Counted from the stretch's first letter, positions 7,766 through 16,252 are shown. The stretch is 64,000 bases of DNA from PALSA-243 sp049522755 (GCA_049522755.1 JBEKNN010000006.1:1-64000), one strand, 5' to 3'. Made by a program: numbers and translations. Notes: generated by a model not told the origin, from the sequence alone.

Positions 7766-8916
7766 GCGGTGAGAAACTCCTGGAACACTTCGTTGGAAAG
7801 CATCACGCCGCGGCTCGTGAGGCGCAGAATGCCGCCGGCGGTTTCGAGCAGGCCGGATTCGATGAAGCGGTGGATGGGGCCGGCGAATTGGACCCACTCT
7901 TCGGGCGCGGGACGGATGCCTTCGGTGAGGCGCAGGCCGACGAAGAAGCGCTCTTCGGTAAGCGCGGCCTCGATGGCGCGGGGACGGGCGGACGGGCCGG
8001 CGCCCGGCCTAATCCCACTGGAAAGCGGGATCGCAGGCTGGATAGCCTGCCCCACAGTTACAAAAGGCTGGAGATAGTCCTCGATGGTGGCGGGGTTTTG
8101 GCTGCGCATGCAGCCGTCGAAGGAGTGCGCATCGGCGCCGAAGCCTACGTAGGACTCGAGCTTCCAGTATTTCAGGTTGTGGCGCGATTCAAAACCGGGG
8201 CGCGCAAAGTTCGAAATCTCGTAGCGCGCGATTCCCATGGCCCCGAGGCGTTCGACGGCCATTTCGTAGAACGCGGCGGTTTGATCGTCATCGGGCGTCT
8301 CGCCGGCGCCGTAGCGGGAGCCGCCGCGCAGCATCTCGCTGCCCAGGCGGCTCTGTTCGTCGACTTCGAGCATGTAGATCGAGACGTGCGGCGGCTGCAG
8401 GCGCTCGACCCAGGCGAGCGATTCGCGCCATGTGGCTTCGGTCTGGCCGGAAAGGCCCGCGATGAGGTCGAGATTGTAGTTGTCGATCCCGGCTGCGGCC
8501 AGCGTGCGGACGTCATCGGCGACTGTCTGCGCGGTGTGCTTGCGCCCGCTGCGTCGAAGTTCCAGTTCGACGAACGACTGCACGCCTAGGCTCACGCGAT
8601 GGATGCCGCAACGGGCCCAGGCGCGGGCCTTTTCGGACGTAATTGTGCCCGGCGCGGCTTCGAGCGTGGCTTCGATCCAGGGCTCGCCAGGGATGGCCGC
8701 GAGCAGGGATTGCAGGGCATCCGGCGCGATCTGGCTGGGCGTGCCGCCGCCGAGGTAGACGGTTTCGGGCCGCCATCGCCAGGCGTGCGCGCGCACTTCG
8801 GCTTCGAGTGCGGCGAGGTAGCGCGCTTCGAGGGGGCGGGGAAAGACGCCCGAGGCGAAATTGCAGTAAGTACACTTCTGCGCGCAGAAAGGGTACGAGA
8901 GGTAAACTCCAGGCAT
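7762..8916 (-). CDS. hemW: Radical SAM heme chaperone HemW, with an in-frame repeat insertion
   Basis: Predicted 384-aa protein. The start at 8916 (MPGVYLSYPF) puts the 4Fe-4S cysteines at residues 11, 15 and 18 in CAQKCTYC, as usual for HemW; the longer frame upstream is discarded. Further HemW signs are YLGGGTPS, SLGVQSF, DLIAGLSGQT, ISNFARPGFESRHNLKYW and GFGADAHSFDG. HemW is thought to deliver heme to respiratory enzymes; older annotation calls it coproporphyrinogen III oxidase-like. Between the LQPF segment and the conserved EERFFVGLRL motif lie about 25 unusual residues rich in proline and glycine, which coincide with a palindromic repeat in the DNA. The gene overlaps ltaE by four bases. 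Confidence 0.9.
   Translation of the reverse strand: MPGVYLSYPFCAQKCTYCNFASGVFPRPLEARYLAALEAEVRAHAWRWRPETVYLGGGTPSQIAPDALQSLLAAIPGEPWIEATLEAAPGTITSEKARAWARCGIHRVSLGVQSFVELELRRSGRKHTAQTVADDVRTLAAAGIDNYNLDLIAGLSGQTEATWRESLAWVERLQPPHVSIYMLEVDEQSRLGSEMLRGGSRYGAGETPDDDQTAAFYEMAVERLGAMGIARYEISNFARPGFESRHNLKYWKLESYVGFGADAHSFDGCMRSQNPATIEDYLQPFVTVGQAIQPAIPLSSGIRPGAGPSARPRAIEAALTEERFFVGLRLTEGIRPAPEEWVQFAGPIHRFIESGLLETAGGILRLTSRGVMLSNEVFQEFLTA
7989..8059 (-). repeat. REP-like double-hairpin element inside hemW
   Basis: On the minus strand the DNA reads TGTGGGGC, then a hairpin GCAGGCT-atcc-AGCCTGC (8033-8050), a second imperfect hairpin ATCCC...GGGAT, and a GC-rich palindrome GGCCGGGCGCCGGCC. The opening matches the element at 37221 for eleven bases. 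It lies within the hemW frame and encodes residues not expected in that family, so it is best read as an inserted repeat. Right border approximate. Confidence 0.65.
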
Positions 8917-8944
8917 TCTTCTGATTGTAGCGGGCGCGGCGGCT

Positions 8945-9211
8945 GACATTATCGACAAAACCGGGATCGCGGGAATGTTCGACATCCATTTCGATACCCG
9001 CCCGGCGGCGCCCCCGGCCGACGCCACGCCCGGGGTAAGCGATCCTGCGGAACCGAGCTGTCCTACTGCCGCGGAACTGGCAGGCGAGCGTGCGGCGCGC
9101 TTCGCCCAATTCCAAAACGCATTACCGAAGCTCGGGCTGAAGCTGGAGCCGGCCAAGGGGCCTGGCGTATTCCTTGTCATCGACCATGTGGAGAAGCCCT
9201 CGGGGAACTGA
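8945..9211 (+). pseudogene. 3' fragment of a TIGR03435-type acidobacterial protein gene
   Basis: The frame running from about 8945 to the stop at 9211 reads DIIDKTGIAGMFDIHFD, then a proline-rich stretch, then LPKLGLKLEPAKGPGVFLVIDHVEKPSGN. This is the typical C-terminal third of TIGR03435 proteins (a D-K-T-G-x-x-G-x-F-D motif, then K-L-G-L-K-L-E and an ending like V-I-D-H-V-E-K-P). No start codon with a ribosome site and no N-terminal two thirds are present: the frame runs directly into the 5' end of hemW, whose start lies at 8916. It is therefore a truncated remnant, probably left when the hemW side of the region was rearranged. Function of the family is unknown. Confidence 0.75.
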
Positions 9212-9226
9212 CCCGACCCACGCCGC

Positions 9227-9472
9227 TCAGTCGGCCAACTCCACCGTGTACTCTTCGATTACCGGGTTCGCCAGCACTTCGTGCGCGATGGTCTCCAGGT
9301 CCTTGAGCGCCTGCTCGCGGGTGGCGCCATCGGCAATGGCGATCTCAAAGAGCTTGCCTTGGCGAACGTCCGCGATGGCCGCGTAGCCGAGACTATGCAG
9401 GGCGGCGAGGATCGCCTGCCCCTGCGGATCGAGAACCGTGGTCTTCGGGGAAACAAAAACGCGAGCTTTCAT
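9227..9472 (-). CDS. purS: Phosphoribosylformylglycinamidine synthase subunit PurS
   Basis: Predicted 81-aa protein, the usual PurS length. It shows the family pattern: MKARVFVSPKTTVLDPQG, then ALHSLGYAAIADVRQGKLFEI, then a C-terminal strand ending VIEEYTVEL. PurS bridges PurL and PurQ in the three-subunit FGAM synthase of purine biosynthesis, helping transfer ammonia between the subunits. Neither purQ nor purL is next to it in this window, so it is encoded apart from its partners, or they lie elsewhere. The neighbouring hemW and xylB genes give no pathway link. Cytoplasmic. Confidence 0.9.
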   Translation of the reverse strand: MKARVFVSPKTTVLDPQGQAILAALHSLGYAAIADVRQGKLFEIAIADGATREQALKDLETIAHEVLANPVIEEYTVELAD

Positions 9473-9530
9473 GCCGGAAGCACGATTATCGCATGGCTAC
9501 TGCGGCCGCCGGGTGGCTGCGGTCTGCGTG

Positions 9531-9560
9531 GAAAGCACTCCCTTACGGTCGTGGCTCCGA
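9531..9560 (+). repeat. Dispersed repeat containing CTCCCTTACGGTCG, copy 1
   Basis: GAAA-G-CACTCCCTTACGGTCG-TGGCTCCGA lies between purS and xylB. Two more copies occur at 24878-24908 (minus strand) and 58450-58481. No protein-coding reason for the identity is visible. Confidence 0.7.
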
Positions 9561-9572
9561 TCGGAGCATCCG

Positions 9573-11060
9573 CTACAGCGCTGCGATCTCCGCATAGACC
9601 GGCTTCAGCGCCCCGTACAGCCCCGCATACACGCGATGCGCCTTCGCATAGAACGCCGCATCGCCATCGGGCGAAACCGAATCCGTCTCGCAAATCACCG
9701 CGCGGCAGGCTTCCTGCACGCTGCCGAACTCGCCGCTGCCCACCATAGCCAGCAGCGCCGCGCCGTATGCCGAACCTTCCTGCGTCTCCAGCGTCACCAC
9801 GCGCTTGTTCAAAATGCTTGCCAGCAGTTGACGCCAGAACGCGCTCTTCGCGCCGCCGCCGGAAGCGCGCACCGAGTTCACTTCCACGCCGAGCGCTTCC
9901 ACCAGGTCGAGACAATCGCGCTGGCTGTAGGAGACGCCCTCAATCACGGCGCGGATCAGATCGGCGCGCGTAGCGCTGGCGGTCAAACCAATCCATCCGC
10001 CGCGCGCCAGGGCGTCGAGATGCGGCGTGCGCTCGCCCATCAAATACGGCAGCCAGAACAGCCCTTGCGCACCAGCCGCGGCATGCGACGCCTCCGCCGT
10101 GAGCGAGTCGTAATCGGCGCCCGGCGCAAGCTGGTTGCGGAACCACTGCAGGCTAAGGCCCGCGCCCTGGGTCACGCCCATCACGTGCCATTTGCCGCGC
10201 ACTGCGTGGCAGAACGTATGCACGCGGCCGCCCGGATCGTACGCTACGTTTTCCATGTGCGCGAAGACCACGCCCGAAGTACCGATGGTGCACGAGACGA
10301 TGCCCGGCTCCACGATTCCGTTGCCCACGGCGCTCGCCGCCTGGTCTCCGGCCCCGCCTACCACGGGCGTACCCGCGGACAGGCCGGTGAGCTCCGCGAT
10401 CTCAGCTGTGATGGTTCCGGTCGGGTCGCTCGATTCGCGGCATACCGGAAGAATCGCGCGGTCGAGGCCCAATCCATCCACCATTTCAAACGACCAGCGC
10501 CGGTTTACCACATCGAACAGCGCGGTGCCCGATGCGTCCGAAACCTCCGAGGCATACTCGCCGGTGAGCCGGTAGCGGACGTAATCTTTCGGCAACAGCA
10601 CCTGGCGGACACGCTCGAAATTCCGCGGCTCATGGTCGCGAACCCAGAGCAGTTTGGGCAGTGTGAAGCCGGTGAGCACCGGGTTGGCGATGTAGCGCAG
10701 CACGTTCTCGCGGCCCAGCTTGGCGTGTACCGCGTCCACCTGCGCCTGCGAGCGCTGGTCGCACCAGATCAACGCCGGACGGATGACGCTGCCAGCGTGG
10801 TCCAGCATGACCAGGCCATGCATCTGGCCGGAGAGCCCGATGGCCTTCACGTCACTGCCGGAGACGCCCGCGGCTGCCAGCGCGCCGCGCACGGCCGTCA
10901 CCGCCGCATCCCACCAATTCTCAGGACGCTGCTCAGCCCACAGCGGACGCTCCATGCGCATCTCCTCATGCGCCGCCGTATAGCCGGCGCGCACGCGCCC
11001 TTCGGAGTCCACTAACAGCGCGCGGGAGCCGCCGGTTCCGATATCGATGCCGAGCCACAT
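9573..11060 (-). CDS. xylB: Xylulokinase (FGGY family)
   Basis: Predicted 495-aa sugar kinase that phosphorylates D-xylulose to xylulose 5-phosphate. The N-terminal ATPase motif is MWLGIDIGTGGSRALL; further signs are the xylulokinase segment GLSGQMHGLVMLD, WCDQRS, GGAGDQAASAVGNG with the probable catalytic aspartate, and near the end RASGGGAKSAFWRQLLASI with the adenosine-binding glycines. Length matches the family (about 480-500). The product feeds the pentose phosphate pathway. No xylose isomerase gene is adjacent. A related pentulose kinase specificity cannot be excluded by eye. Confidence 0.9.
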   Translation of the reverse strand: MWLGIDIGTGGSRALLVDSEGRVRAGYTAAHEEMRMERPLWAEQRPENWWDAAVTAVRGALAAAGVSGSDVKAIGLSGQMHGLVMLDHAGSVIRPALIWCDQRSQAQVDAVHAKLGRENVLRYIANPVLTGFTLPKLLWVRDHEPRNFERVRQVLLPKDYVRYRLTGEYASEVSDASGTALFDVVNRRWSFEMVDGLGLDRAILPVCRESSDPTGTITAEIAELTGLSAGTPVVGGAGDQAASAVGNGIVEPGIVSCTIGTSGVVFAHMENVAYDPGGRVHTFCHAVRGKWHVMGVTQGAGLSLQWFRNQLAPGADYDSLTAEASHAAAGAQGLFWLPYLMGERTPHLDALARGGWIGLTASATRADLIRAVIEGVSYSQRDCLDLVEALGVEVNSVRASGGGAKSAFWRQLLASILNKRVVTLETQEGSAYGAALLAMVGSGEFGSVQEACRAVICETDSVSPDGDAAFYAKAHRVYAGLYGALKPVYAEIAAL

Positions 11061-11422
11061 AGTGTCTTATTCTACTTTGCGGTGATCGGCGGGCGGACAC
11101 CTTGGTCCGCGCATATCCGTTAAAATAAGACCCGCCCACAATGAGGCGCGTGTATGCAAGCACCACACATATCGCAGACCCGCCGTTTGGGAAGCTTCGC
11201 GCGTTGAGCGGGCGATTGTTTTTTAGCCTGCCTCGGCCACTTGTACGACATGGCGCTTAGACGGCCGAGTGGCATGCGAGCCAGTTTCCGGTAAGCCCAC
11301 CTATCATTCCGAATCGTCGTGGTCGTTGTTTCCGCGGACTTCAAGGCTCCGGACGCACCCCGGCCGCTGGAGTTGAAAGAGCCAATGGCGCTAGTATAGG
11401 GACCGAATACGCAGCTACGGCT
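11061..11422. other. Intergenic region between xylB and the 11423 gene, no gene seen
   Basis: This 362-base gap separates divergent genes. I find a short hairpin GCGGAC-accttg-GTCCGC at 11093-11110 in the xylB leader and a T-run after GAGCGGGCGATTG near 11214-11222. No convincing reading frame, tRNA or repeat was recognised. Confidence 0.5.
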
Positions 11423-12013
11423 ATGGCACTTGCTGACGAAATCCGGACGGCGTTTCAGCCGCTGATCGGCTTACAGTGGGCACTTGCCCGTCACTCCGGT
11501 ATCACGGTCTTTCACTTCGGTGAAGTTCGACCCGCGCCGGGCGGTGGCACGGTGGGGCAGTTCGCCCTGCACATTCAGTGTCCTTGGCGAGTCGTTACAC
11601 CCGACCGCATCGTCACCGGCTCACCGGATTACTGGTACCCCGCAGACGAGAGTCTCGATTGGGACGAATGGGAAAAAGATCGGACAACTCGGCGCAGTTC
11701 GTCAGCCCCGCCCAGTCTGCAGGAAAAGCGCCTATTGGACTTATTCTGCGGCTACGACCCTGATACTGGAGCGTGCGTAAACATAACTGAACGCCTGGTG
11801 GTTGAGGCCGTTGGCGCGGACAACTATGGTGGAGTACAAATCGAATTCAGCGGTGACTGTTCCCTTCAGCTTTTTCCAGCGAGCACCTGCGAATCGAGTC
11901 ATGGGGAGAACTGGCGGCTGTTTGAACCGGGAAGCGACGCAGATCATTTCGTTGCCATGCCCAATGGGGCACTGGAGCGAGTTGGGCAGTCCTCTGCTGG
12001 CGACACCGAATGA
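11423..12013 (+). CDS. Hypothetical protein, family not recognised
   Basis: Predicted 196-aa soluble protein starting at the ATG at 11423, with no signal peptide or membrane segment. It has an N-terminal amphipathic start (MALADEIRTAFQPLIG), then GQFALHIQCPWRVV, then WYPADESLDWDEWEKD, and ends with ENWRLFEPGSDADHFV. I recall the combination 'xLHIQCPWR ... HWRLF ... HFV' from small conserved hypothetical proteins scattered across soil bacteria, some beside mobile regions, but no function is known to me. The gene stands alone between divergent xylB and the convergent ROK kinase. GC is lower than that of its neighbours, which may indicate transfer. Confidence 0.6.
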   Translation: MALADEIRTAFQPLIGLQWALARHSGITVFHFGEVRPAPGGGTVGQFALHIQCPWRVVTPDRIVTGSPDYWYPADESLDWDEWEKDRTTRRSSSAPPSLQEKRLLDLFCGYDPDTGACVNITERLVVEAVGADNYGGVQIEFSGDCSLQLFPASTCESSHGENWRLFEPGSDADHFVAMPNGALERVGQSSAGDTE

Positions 12014-12113
12014 GCCGCATCGGAAGTTGTGGCCGATAGACGGGGTTTCCGGAAACCACACGGCGACGTTCGGACTTTCGAGGCCCCTGCCGCGCTGTAG
12101 CAGGCCGCTCCGA

Positions 12114-13070
12114 TTACGCGCCCGGGCTTGTTGGCGCCACCCGCGGTTCCACCCAGGGAAGATACGCGGCGCCGAAGAGGCCCGCTTCATTACCCAGCGT
12201 GGCTTGGATGATGCGCGTGCTGCCCTCCGCGGCGCGGAAACTGTAGGAGCGCTGCGTCACCGTGCGCAGCATAGGTGGCGCAAACAGGTCCCAGGCGGGC
12301 AGCATGCCGCCGCTCAACAGGTAAAGCGGAAAGTTGAAGGTGTTGACCAGGGTGGCCAGCAGGATGCCCAACGATTCGCCCATTACGCGAAAGACCTCGC
12401 GCGCCTTTTGCGCCCGCTGGTCGGCGCCCTGAGCGATGTCGTAGACTTCCTTGGAGCTCAGGTCGTGCCCCAGCTGCAGCAGCCGCGCCATGGCGCTCAC
12501 GGCCGTCGCCGAGCTGTATTTTTCCACGCATCCCTGGCTGCCGCAGCCGCACGGGGCGCCGTTGGGCACCACCGTGATGTGTCCCAATTCGCCGGCCATG
12601 CCGAGATAGCCGCGCAGAATGCGGCCGCCGCTGATGATGCCGCCGCCGATGCCCGTGCCCAGCGTCAGCAGCACCAGGTCGTCGGTCTCGCGGCCGGCGC
12701 CCATCCATTTTTCGCCCAGCGCCGCGGCGTTGGCGTCGTTTTCCAGAATCACCACCGCGCCCAATCGCTTCTCCAGCGCATCGCGCATGGCGAAGTTTTC
12801 CAGAAACGGCAGGTTGTTGGCGTTCCTGACAATGCCCTCTTTAAACTGAATGAAGCCGGGCACGCCGATACCGATTCCGGCCAGTTCCGCGGTACCGTGC
12901 CGCTCGCGCAGCGCCGACATCGCCGCCACGATATCCGCCAAAACCGCGTCGCGGCCCTCCGAAAAATTTGTACTTCCGCCGATCTTTTCGAGCAGCTTGC
13001 CAGTACTATCGATAGCGGCCGCGCGCAGGTTGGTACCACCCAAATCGACGCCGATAGAGTATCCGGTCAT
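12114..13070 (-). CDS. ROK-family glucokinase
   Basis: Predicted 318-aa sugar kinase from the ATG at 13070; an in-frame TTG six bases upstream is an alternative. The N-terminal phosphate-binding motif is GVDLGGTNLRAAAID, the sugar-binding region has ENDANAAALGEKW near residue 110, a glycine-rich LTLGTGIGGGII follows, and the ROK zinc-site signature GHITVVPNGAPCGCGSQGC is complete (one histidine and three cysteines). ROK glucokinases phosphorylate glucose with ATP in the cytoplasm. There is no helix-turn-helix N-terminus, so it is an enzyme and not a ROK repressor. Exact hexose specificity is inferred. It faces a divergent gene across a region with repeated TTATCGC sites. Confidence 0.88.
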   Translation of the reverse strand: MTGYSIGVDLGGTNLRAAAIDSTGKLLEKIGGSTNFSEGRDAVLADIVAAMSALRERHGTAELAGIGIGVPGFIQFKEGIVRNANNLPFLENFAMRDALEKRLGAVVILENDANAAALGEKWMGAGRETDDLVLLTLGTGIGGGIISGGRILRGYLGMAGELGHITVVPNGAPCGCGSQGCVEKYSSATAVSAMARLLQLGHDLSSKEVYDIAQGADQRAQKAREVFRVMGESLGILLATLVNTFNFPLYLLSGGMLPAWDLFAPPMLRTVTQRSYSFRAAEGSTRIIQATLGNEAGLFGAAYLPWVEPRVAPTSPGA

Positions 13071-13220
13071 AGGCAAACGGATGATAACATGCGTCGCCGG
13101 TGGCTCGCACTTAGCAGCATACTCCTACGACTGCCAGCGCTCCGATAACCACTGCGCATAGCGACAATCAAAACATTTATGGCTCACTTTGGCTGATCAC
13201 GTGCCTATTATGAATCAGAG

Positions 13221-13260
13221 TTATCGCCTGTTACGCGCGATAAATGTATAAACTTATCGC
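13221..13260. promoter_or_regulatory. Three TTATCGC half-sites, candidate operator
   Basis: TTATCGC occurs at 13221-13227, its reverse complement GCGATAA at 13237-13243, and TTATCGC again at 13254-13260. The first two form a perfect 7-bp inverted repeat with a 9-base spacer, and starts are 16-17 bases apart. The sites lie upstream of the 13298 gene, whose start has a GGGGAGGGG ribosome site. Binding protein unknown. Confidence 0.5.
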
Positions 13261-13297
13261 TACGTTGCGTCGATACATATAGGGGAGGGGCAAGCGA

Positions 13298-13897
13298 ATG
13301 AGCGGAAAATATGTCGACATTCCTGGCAGCGGAACGCATGAGCTTCCTCCGTTGCTGGTACACGGGTCGGCTGAGCACGCGCCCGAGGAAGGCGCCTGCG
13401 ATCTGGCATCCATCATGCCCGAAGCCGAGGACATGATTGCCGCCGGCGGAGCGGACGAATTGCAGTTCGAACAGCGCAAGTTCGACTTGGCGCTGCAACT
13501 GGCCGAGCAGTACAAGGGCCTGCTGGCGCATTGGTCCTGGGGCGATTCCGTACTGGAGTGGATTCGCCAGTGTGAAATCACCTTCGAATCCGAAGACGCG
13601 CTGCGCAAGTTGCTGCACCCGGACGTCTGGCCGCATGCCAGCCGCGCCAGTTTCGTCACCCTGCTCATGGAAAAGGGCATCCCTACCCCTGGTATTGCGC
13701 TCGAATGCGCGGTCGGCATGCGTCTCGCCTTCCGCCAGCCGCCGCCCATCGATTGCGTGTCGAGCCAGTTTCTGCTTTATCTGAATTCGACCATCGCGAA
13801 CACGGCGTATCAGACGTGGTCGCACCTGGTTCCGCAGGCCGCCGGACTGTTTCCGCCCGAGCGGTTTCATTTCGATGTGTGGAGCGTCGGAAACTAA
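13298..13897 (+). CDS. Conserved hypothetical cytoplasmic protein
   Basis: Predicted 199-aa protein with a strong ribosome site (GGGGAGGGG nine bases before the ATG). No signal peptide or transmembrane segment. The sequence is mixed helical: EFEQRKFDLALQLAEQYKG-like helices around residues 55-75, a tryptophan-rich WSWGDSVLEWI, and a C-terminal part ending FHFDVWSVGN. I do not recognise a family. A set of possible operator sites lies just upstream and a REP-like element begins immediately after its stop codon. Codon use looks like that of its neighbours, so it is probably a resident gene. Function not assigned. Confidence 0.7.
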   Translation: MSGKYVDIPGSGTHELPPLLVHGSAEHAPEEGACDLASIMPEAEDMIAAGGADELQFEQRKFDLALQLAEQYKGLLAHWSWGDSVLEWIRQCEITFESEDALRKLLHPDVWPHASRASFVTLLMEKGIPTPGIALECAVGMRLAFRQPPPIDCVSSQFLLYLNSTIANTAYQTWSHLVPQAAGLFPPERFHFDVWSVGN

Positions 13898-14059
13898 TGT
13901 GGGGCGGCCAATCATGGCTGCCGCCGGCTTTCAGCCGGCGATCTTCGCTCGCGGACTGGGCGAGGCTTGCGCAGCCCGCGTAATCTTGCAGCGCCCTTTA
14001 GATGTGTAAAACTCAGAGCCGCCTGAAAGGCGGCTGCAGCCAGGATTGGCCGCCCCACA
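13898..14059. repeat. Inverted pair of REP-like double hairpins filling a convergent gap
   Basis: The first 16 bases, TGTGGGGCGGCCAATC, are repeated perfectly and inverted at 14044-14059. Each end carries a hairpin (GCGGCCA with TGGCTGC) followed by a second hairpin with a TTC loop: CGCCGGCT/AGCCGGCG on the left, GCCGCCT/AGGCGGC on the right. The element starts at the base after the stop of the 13298 gene and ends one base before the stop of the convergent transglycosylase gene. Architecture resembles a BIME: a GTGG tetranucleotide plus hairpins in opposite orientation. Confidence 0.8.
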
Positions 14060-14060
14060 A

Positions 14061-15521
14061 TCACTCGGTCGGCCGTTTCCCTACCGCTTCGCGGAATATC
14101 GTTGCGAAGAAATCGCGCGTGGTGGGCGAGCATCCAATATGCAGGCTGTCGCGGCCCTCGTCGATGAAACCCAGATAGCCGTCCCAGCCCAGGTCGTCGA
14201 GCACGAACCGCAGGCACTCCAATTCGCCCGGCGGCAAGCCCGAATAGTCGATGTCGAATACTTGCCCCGACGTGTGCGCCAACGCTTCGTGCAGGCCTAA
14301 CTGGCGCGCAAAATCTTCCGGCTCCACCAGCGAGCTCACCGGCAGCGGAAGAAATTTCTCGCCTTTCGGATGGAGCGCTTCGGCCAGCCTGCGCGTTTCG
14401 AACGCAATGTAAATCAGCGTACCTATGGCCGAGGGCGACGCCTGTGAGTAAGACTCCAGGTTCTCCGGCGAATCCGGCGCGATGTTCAGCCGGTATCCGA
14501 AGAACTCCGGACGGTCCAACGCGCGGACCAGGCGCTTGCCTCCGTCGGCGCGAATATCGTCGCCGCTGTGGAATACCAGATCGTCGCGCTTCAGCCAGAC
14601 GGAAAGGCGGTGCGGCGCGCGCCCGGCGGCCACAAAATCGCTCTTGTACTGATTGAAGAGCGTCTCGAAGGCGATCGGATCGCTCCGGTAAAGCGCCAGC
14701 AGCTGCTCCGCGCGCATCACGCGGAAGTAATAGGTCGGCGAATAATCGCGCTGCATTTGCTGCTCCACGGCCTGGTACAACTCGCGATTCCACGCCGGAC
14801 TGCACGAAAAAAACATGCGCGGCACGGTAACCTGGTCCTTCGGAATGCCGCGCGCCTGGCGCGTCAGCTCGAGCATCTCGCCCACACAGCCGACGCCGCA
14901 GTGATACGCGAAGACGGCCCAGTCGCGTCCGCCGAACTTCTGCTCGAGGCCGGCCAGATAAACGGCCGCCGCGGGGATGGCGCGGCCGGGCGATAAGCGG
15001 TCGTCACGCACGCTGACCGTGTACGGGGTCTTGTGCGTCACCGTCTTGTATTTTGTCTTGCCTTTCGCCGACTTCACCGCCACCTTCTCGCGCGTGATCT
15101 TGTATCGGGTGGCGATCACCACCTTCAACCCCATGGAACGGGCCGTGGCCGCGGATATCTGCATGATGCCCTTCGGGCCGGACGGGCTCTCGGCCTTGGG
15201 ATCGCCCCAGCTCTCCAGGTAAGAGATGGCCTCGATCAGCGCCGGCGGAAATCCGCTGCGCTGCCCGGCGGCTTTGAACAGCGCCTGCAGCGTCGCGTTG
15301 CCGGTCATGCGCCGCGCGCCGTTGAGCGCCTGCGGGTCGCGCAAGATGGCGAAGGTCTGCGACTGGATCATGCGATCGGTGCGGACATCGAGCAGATCGC
15401 TCGAGATATCGTCGCGCTCCACGCCGATTCCGGACACCCGGTGCTCCGGCGTGAAGAATTCGGGAGAGCCGGCCTGGCCCAGAAGACCCAGGCTCAGGGC
15501 AAAGAGCAGCGCGAATCTCAT
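14061..15521 (-). CDS. Exported lytic transglycosylase (SLT domain)
   Basis: Predicted 486-aa protein. A signal peptide (MRFALLFALSLGLLGQAGS) is followed by a linker and an SLT-type domain: ALIEAISYLESWGDPKAES with the probable catalytic glutamate near residue 103, then GPKGIMQISAATARSMG. The family cleaves the glycan backbone of peptidoglycan, forming 1,6-anhydro-muramyl ends, in the periplasm. A second conserved patch, AVFAYHCGVGCVGEM near residue 210, resembles the A-Y-N-x-G motif of transglycosylases. The C-terminal about 250 residues are not recognised and may bind wall or partners. The gene is monocistronic and converges on the 13298 gene. Confidence 0.85.
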   Translation of the reverse strand: MRFALLFALSLGLLGQAGSPEFFTPEHRVSGIGVERDDISSDLLDVRTDRMIQSQTFAILRDPQALNGARRMTGNATLQALFKAAGQRSGFPPALIEAISYLESWGDPKAESPSGPKGIMQISAATARSMGLKVVIATRYKITREKVAVKSAKGKTKYKTVTHKTPYTVSVRDDRLSPGRAIPAAAVYLAGLEQKFGGRDWAVFAYHCGVGCVGEMLELTRQARGIPKDQVTVPRMFFSCSPAWNRELYQAVEQQMQRDYSPTYYFRVMRAEQLLALYRSDPIAFETLFNQYKSDFVAAGRAPHRLSVWLKRDDLVFHSGDDIRADGGKRLVRALDRPEFFGYRLNIAPDSPENLESYSQASPSAIGTLIYIAFETRRLAEALHPKGEKFLPLPVSSLVEPEDFARQLGLHEALAHTSGQVFDIDYSGLPPGELECLRFVLDDLGWDGYLGFIDEGRDSLHIGCSPTTRDFFATIFREAVGKRPTE

Positions 15522-15811
15522 CTTCTATCCATGGTAGTTCAAGCGTTCGGCTGCCGCGAGCAACTCGCCGAAATGCTCCGAAATGCGTTGGCCCGCGCGC
15601 GAAGGCGAAGAAGCGCGGATGGACGCGGACCAGGTTGCCTAGCTGGCTAGGTGTTCGGCCAGGAAGGCCGCCGGATTGTCGAACCAGACCTCACCAAAGG
15701 CTTTCAGTGGCCCGCCGCGCCGGAATGGCCGCGGCGTCTCCGTTCGAACCCATGAGTGCGCGCCGCACGGTTTGGGAAAGAGGATTGTAATATCGCAAGC
15801 CATGTGATATC

Positions 15812-16252
15812 GTGGGCAATGTGAGGATTGTGCTGGATACGGATGCCGTTGTCGCCGGGATGCGCAGCCCCGGTGGCGCGTCGGCCGCCATCTTGCGCGC
15901 CGTGCGGCAAGGCGAGATTACGCTTCTGGTCAGCGTCGCTTTGGCAATGGAATATGAAGCCGTTTGTTGCGAGGCGGAACACCAGCTGGCGTCGGGGCTT
16001 TCGGCTCGAGAAGTGGATATCTTTGTAACCGCGGTAATCGCCATGGCAGAACCCGTTAGAACACATTTCCTTTGGAGGCCGCAGCTGCGCGACCCAGGCG
16101 ACGAAATGGTGCTCGAAGCGGCTGTCAATGGGCGCGCGGACGCGCTGGTGACGTTCAATTTGCGGCACTTCGGATCTGCGCCGTCGCGATTCGGCATTGA
16201 ACTGTGGCTCCCGCGAGAAGCGATCGGAAGAATTAGAAAGAAGGAGGGCTAG
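15812..16252 (+). CDS. PIN-domain toxin of a type II toxin-antitoxin pair
   Basis: Predicted 146-aa protein with the PIN-domain order of acidic residues: VLDTDAVVAGMRSP at the start, an E in MEYEAVCCEAEH near residue 46, DPGDEMVLEAAVNGRADALVTFN near residues 90-115, which holds the later acidic positions and the PIN-typical LVTFN strand. It fits the 'putative toxin component, PIN family' type (TIGR00305). PIN toxins are Mg-dependent ribonucleases. GTG at 15812 or GTG nine bases later could be the start. The frame is complete, unlike the other toxin genes in the window. The antitoxin gene follows after four bases. Confidence 0.82.
   Translation: MGNVRIVLDTDAVVAGMRSPGGASAAILRAVRQGEITLLVSVALAMEYEAVCCEAEHQLASGLSAREVDIFVTAVIAMAEPVRTHFLWRPQLRDPGDEMVLEAAVNGRADALVTFNLRHFGSAPSRFGIELWLPREAIGRIRKKEG

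Noticed and set aside
15640..15735. A protein-like stretch on the minus strand (GEVWFDNPAAFLAEHLAS)
   Set aside because: It lacks a start, upstream frame and recognisable family; it may be a relic, but the evidence is too thin.
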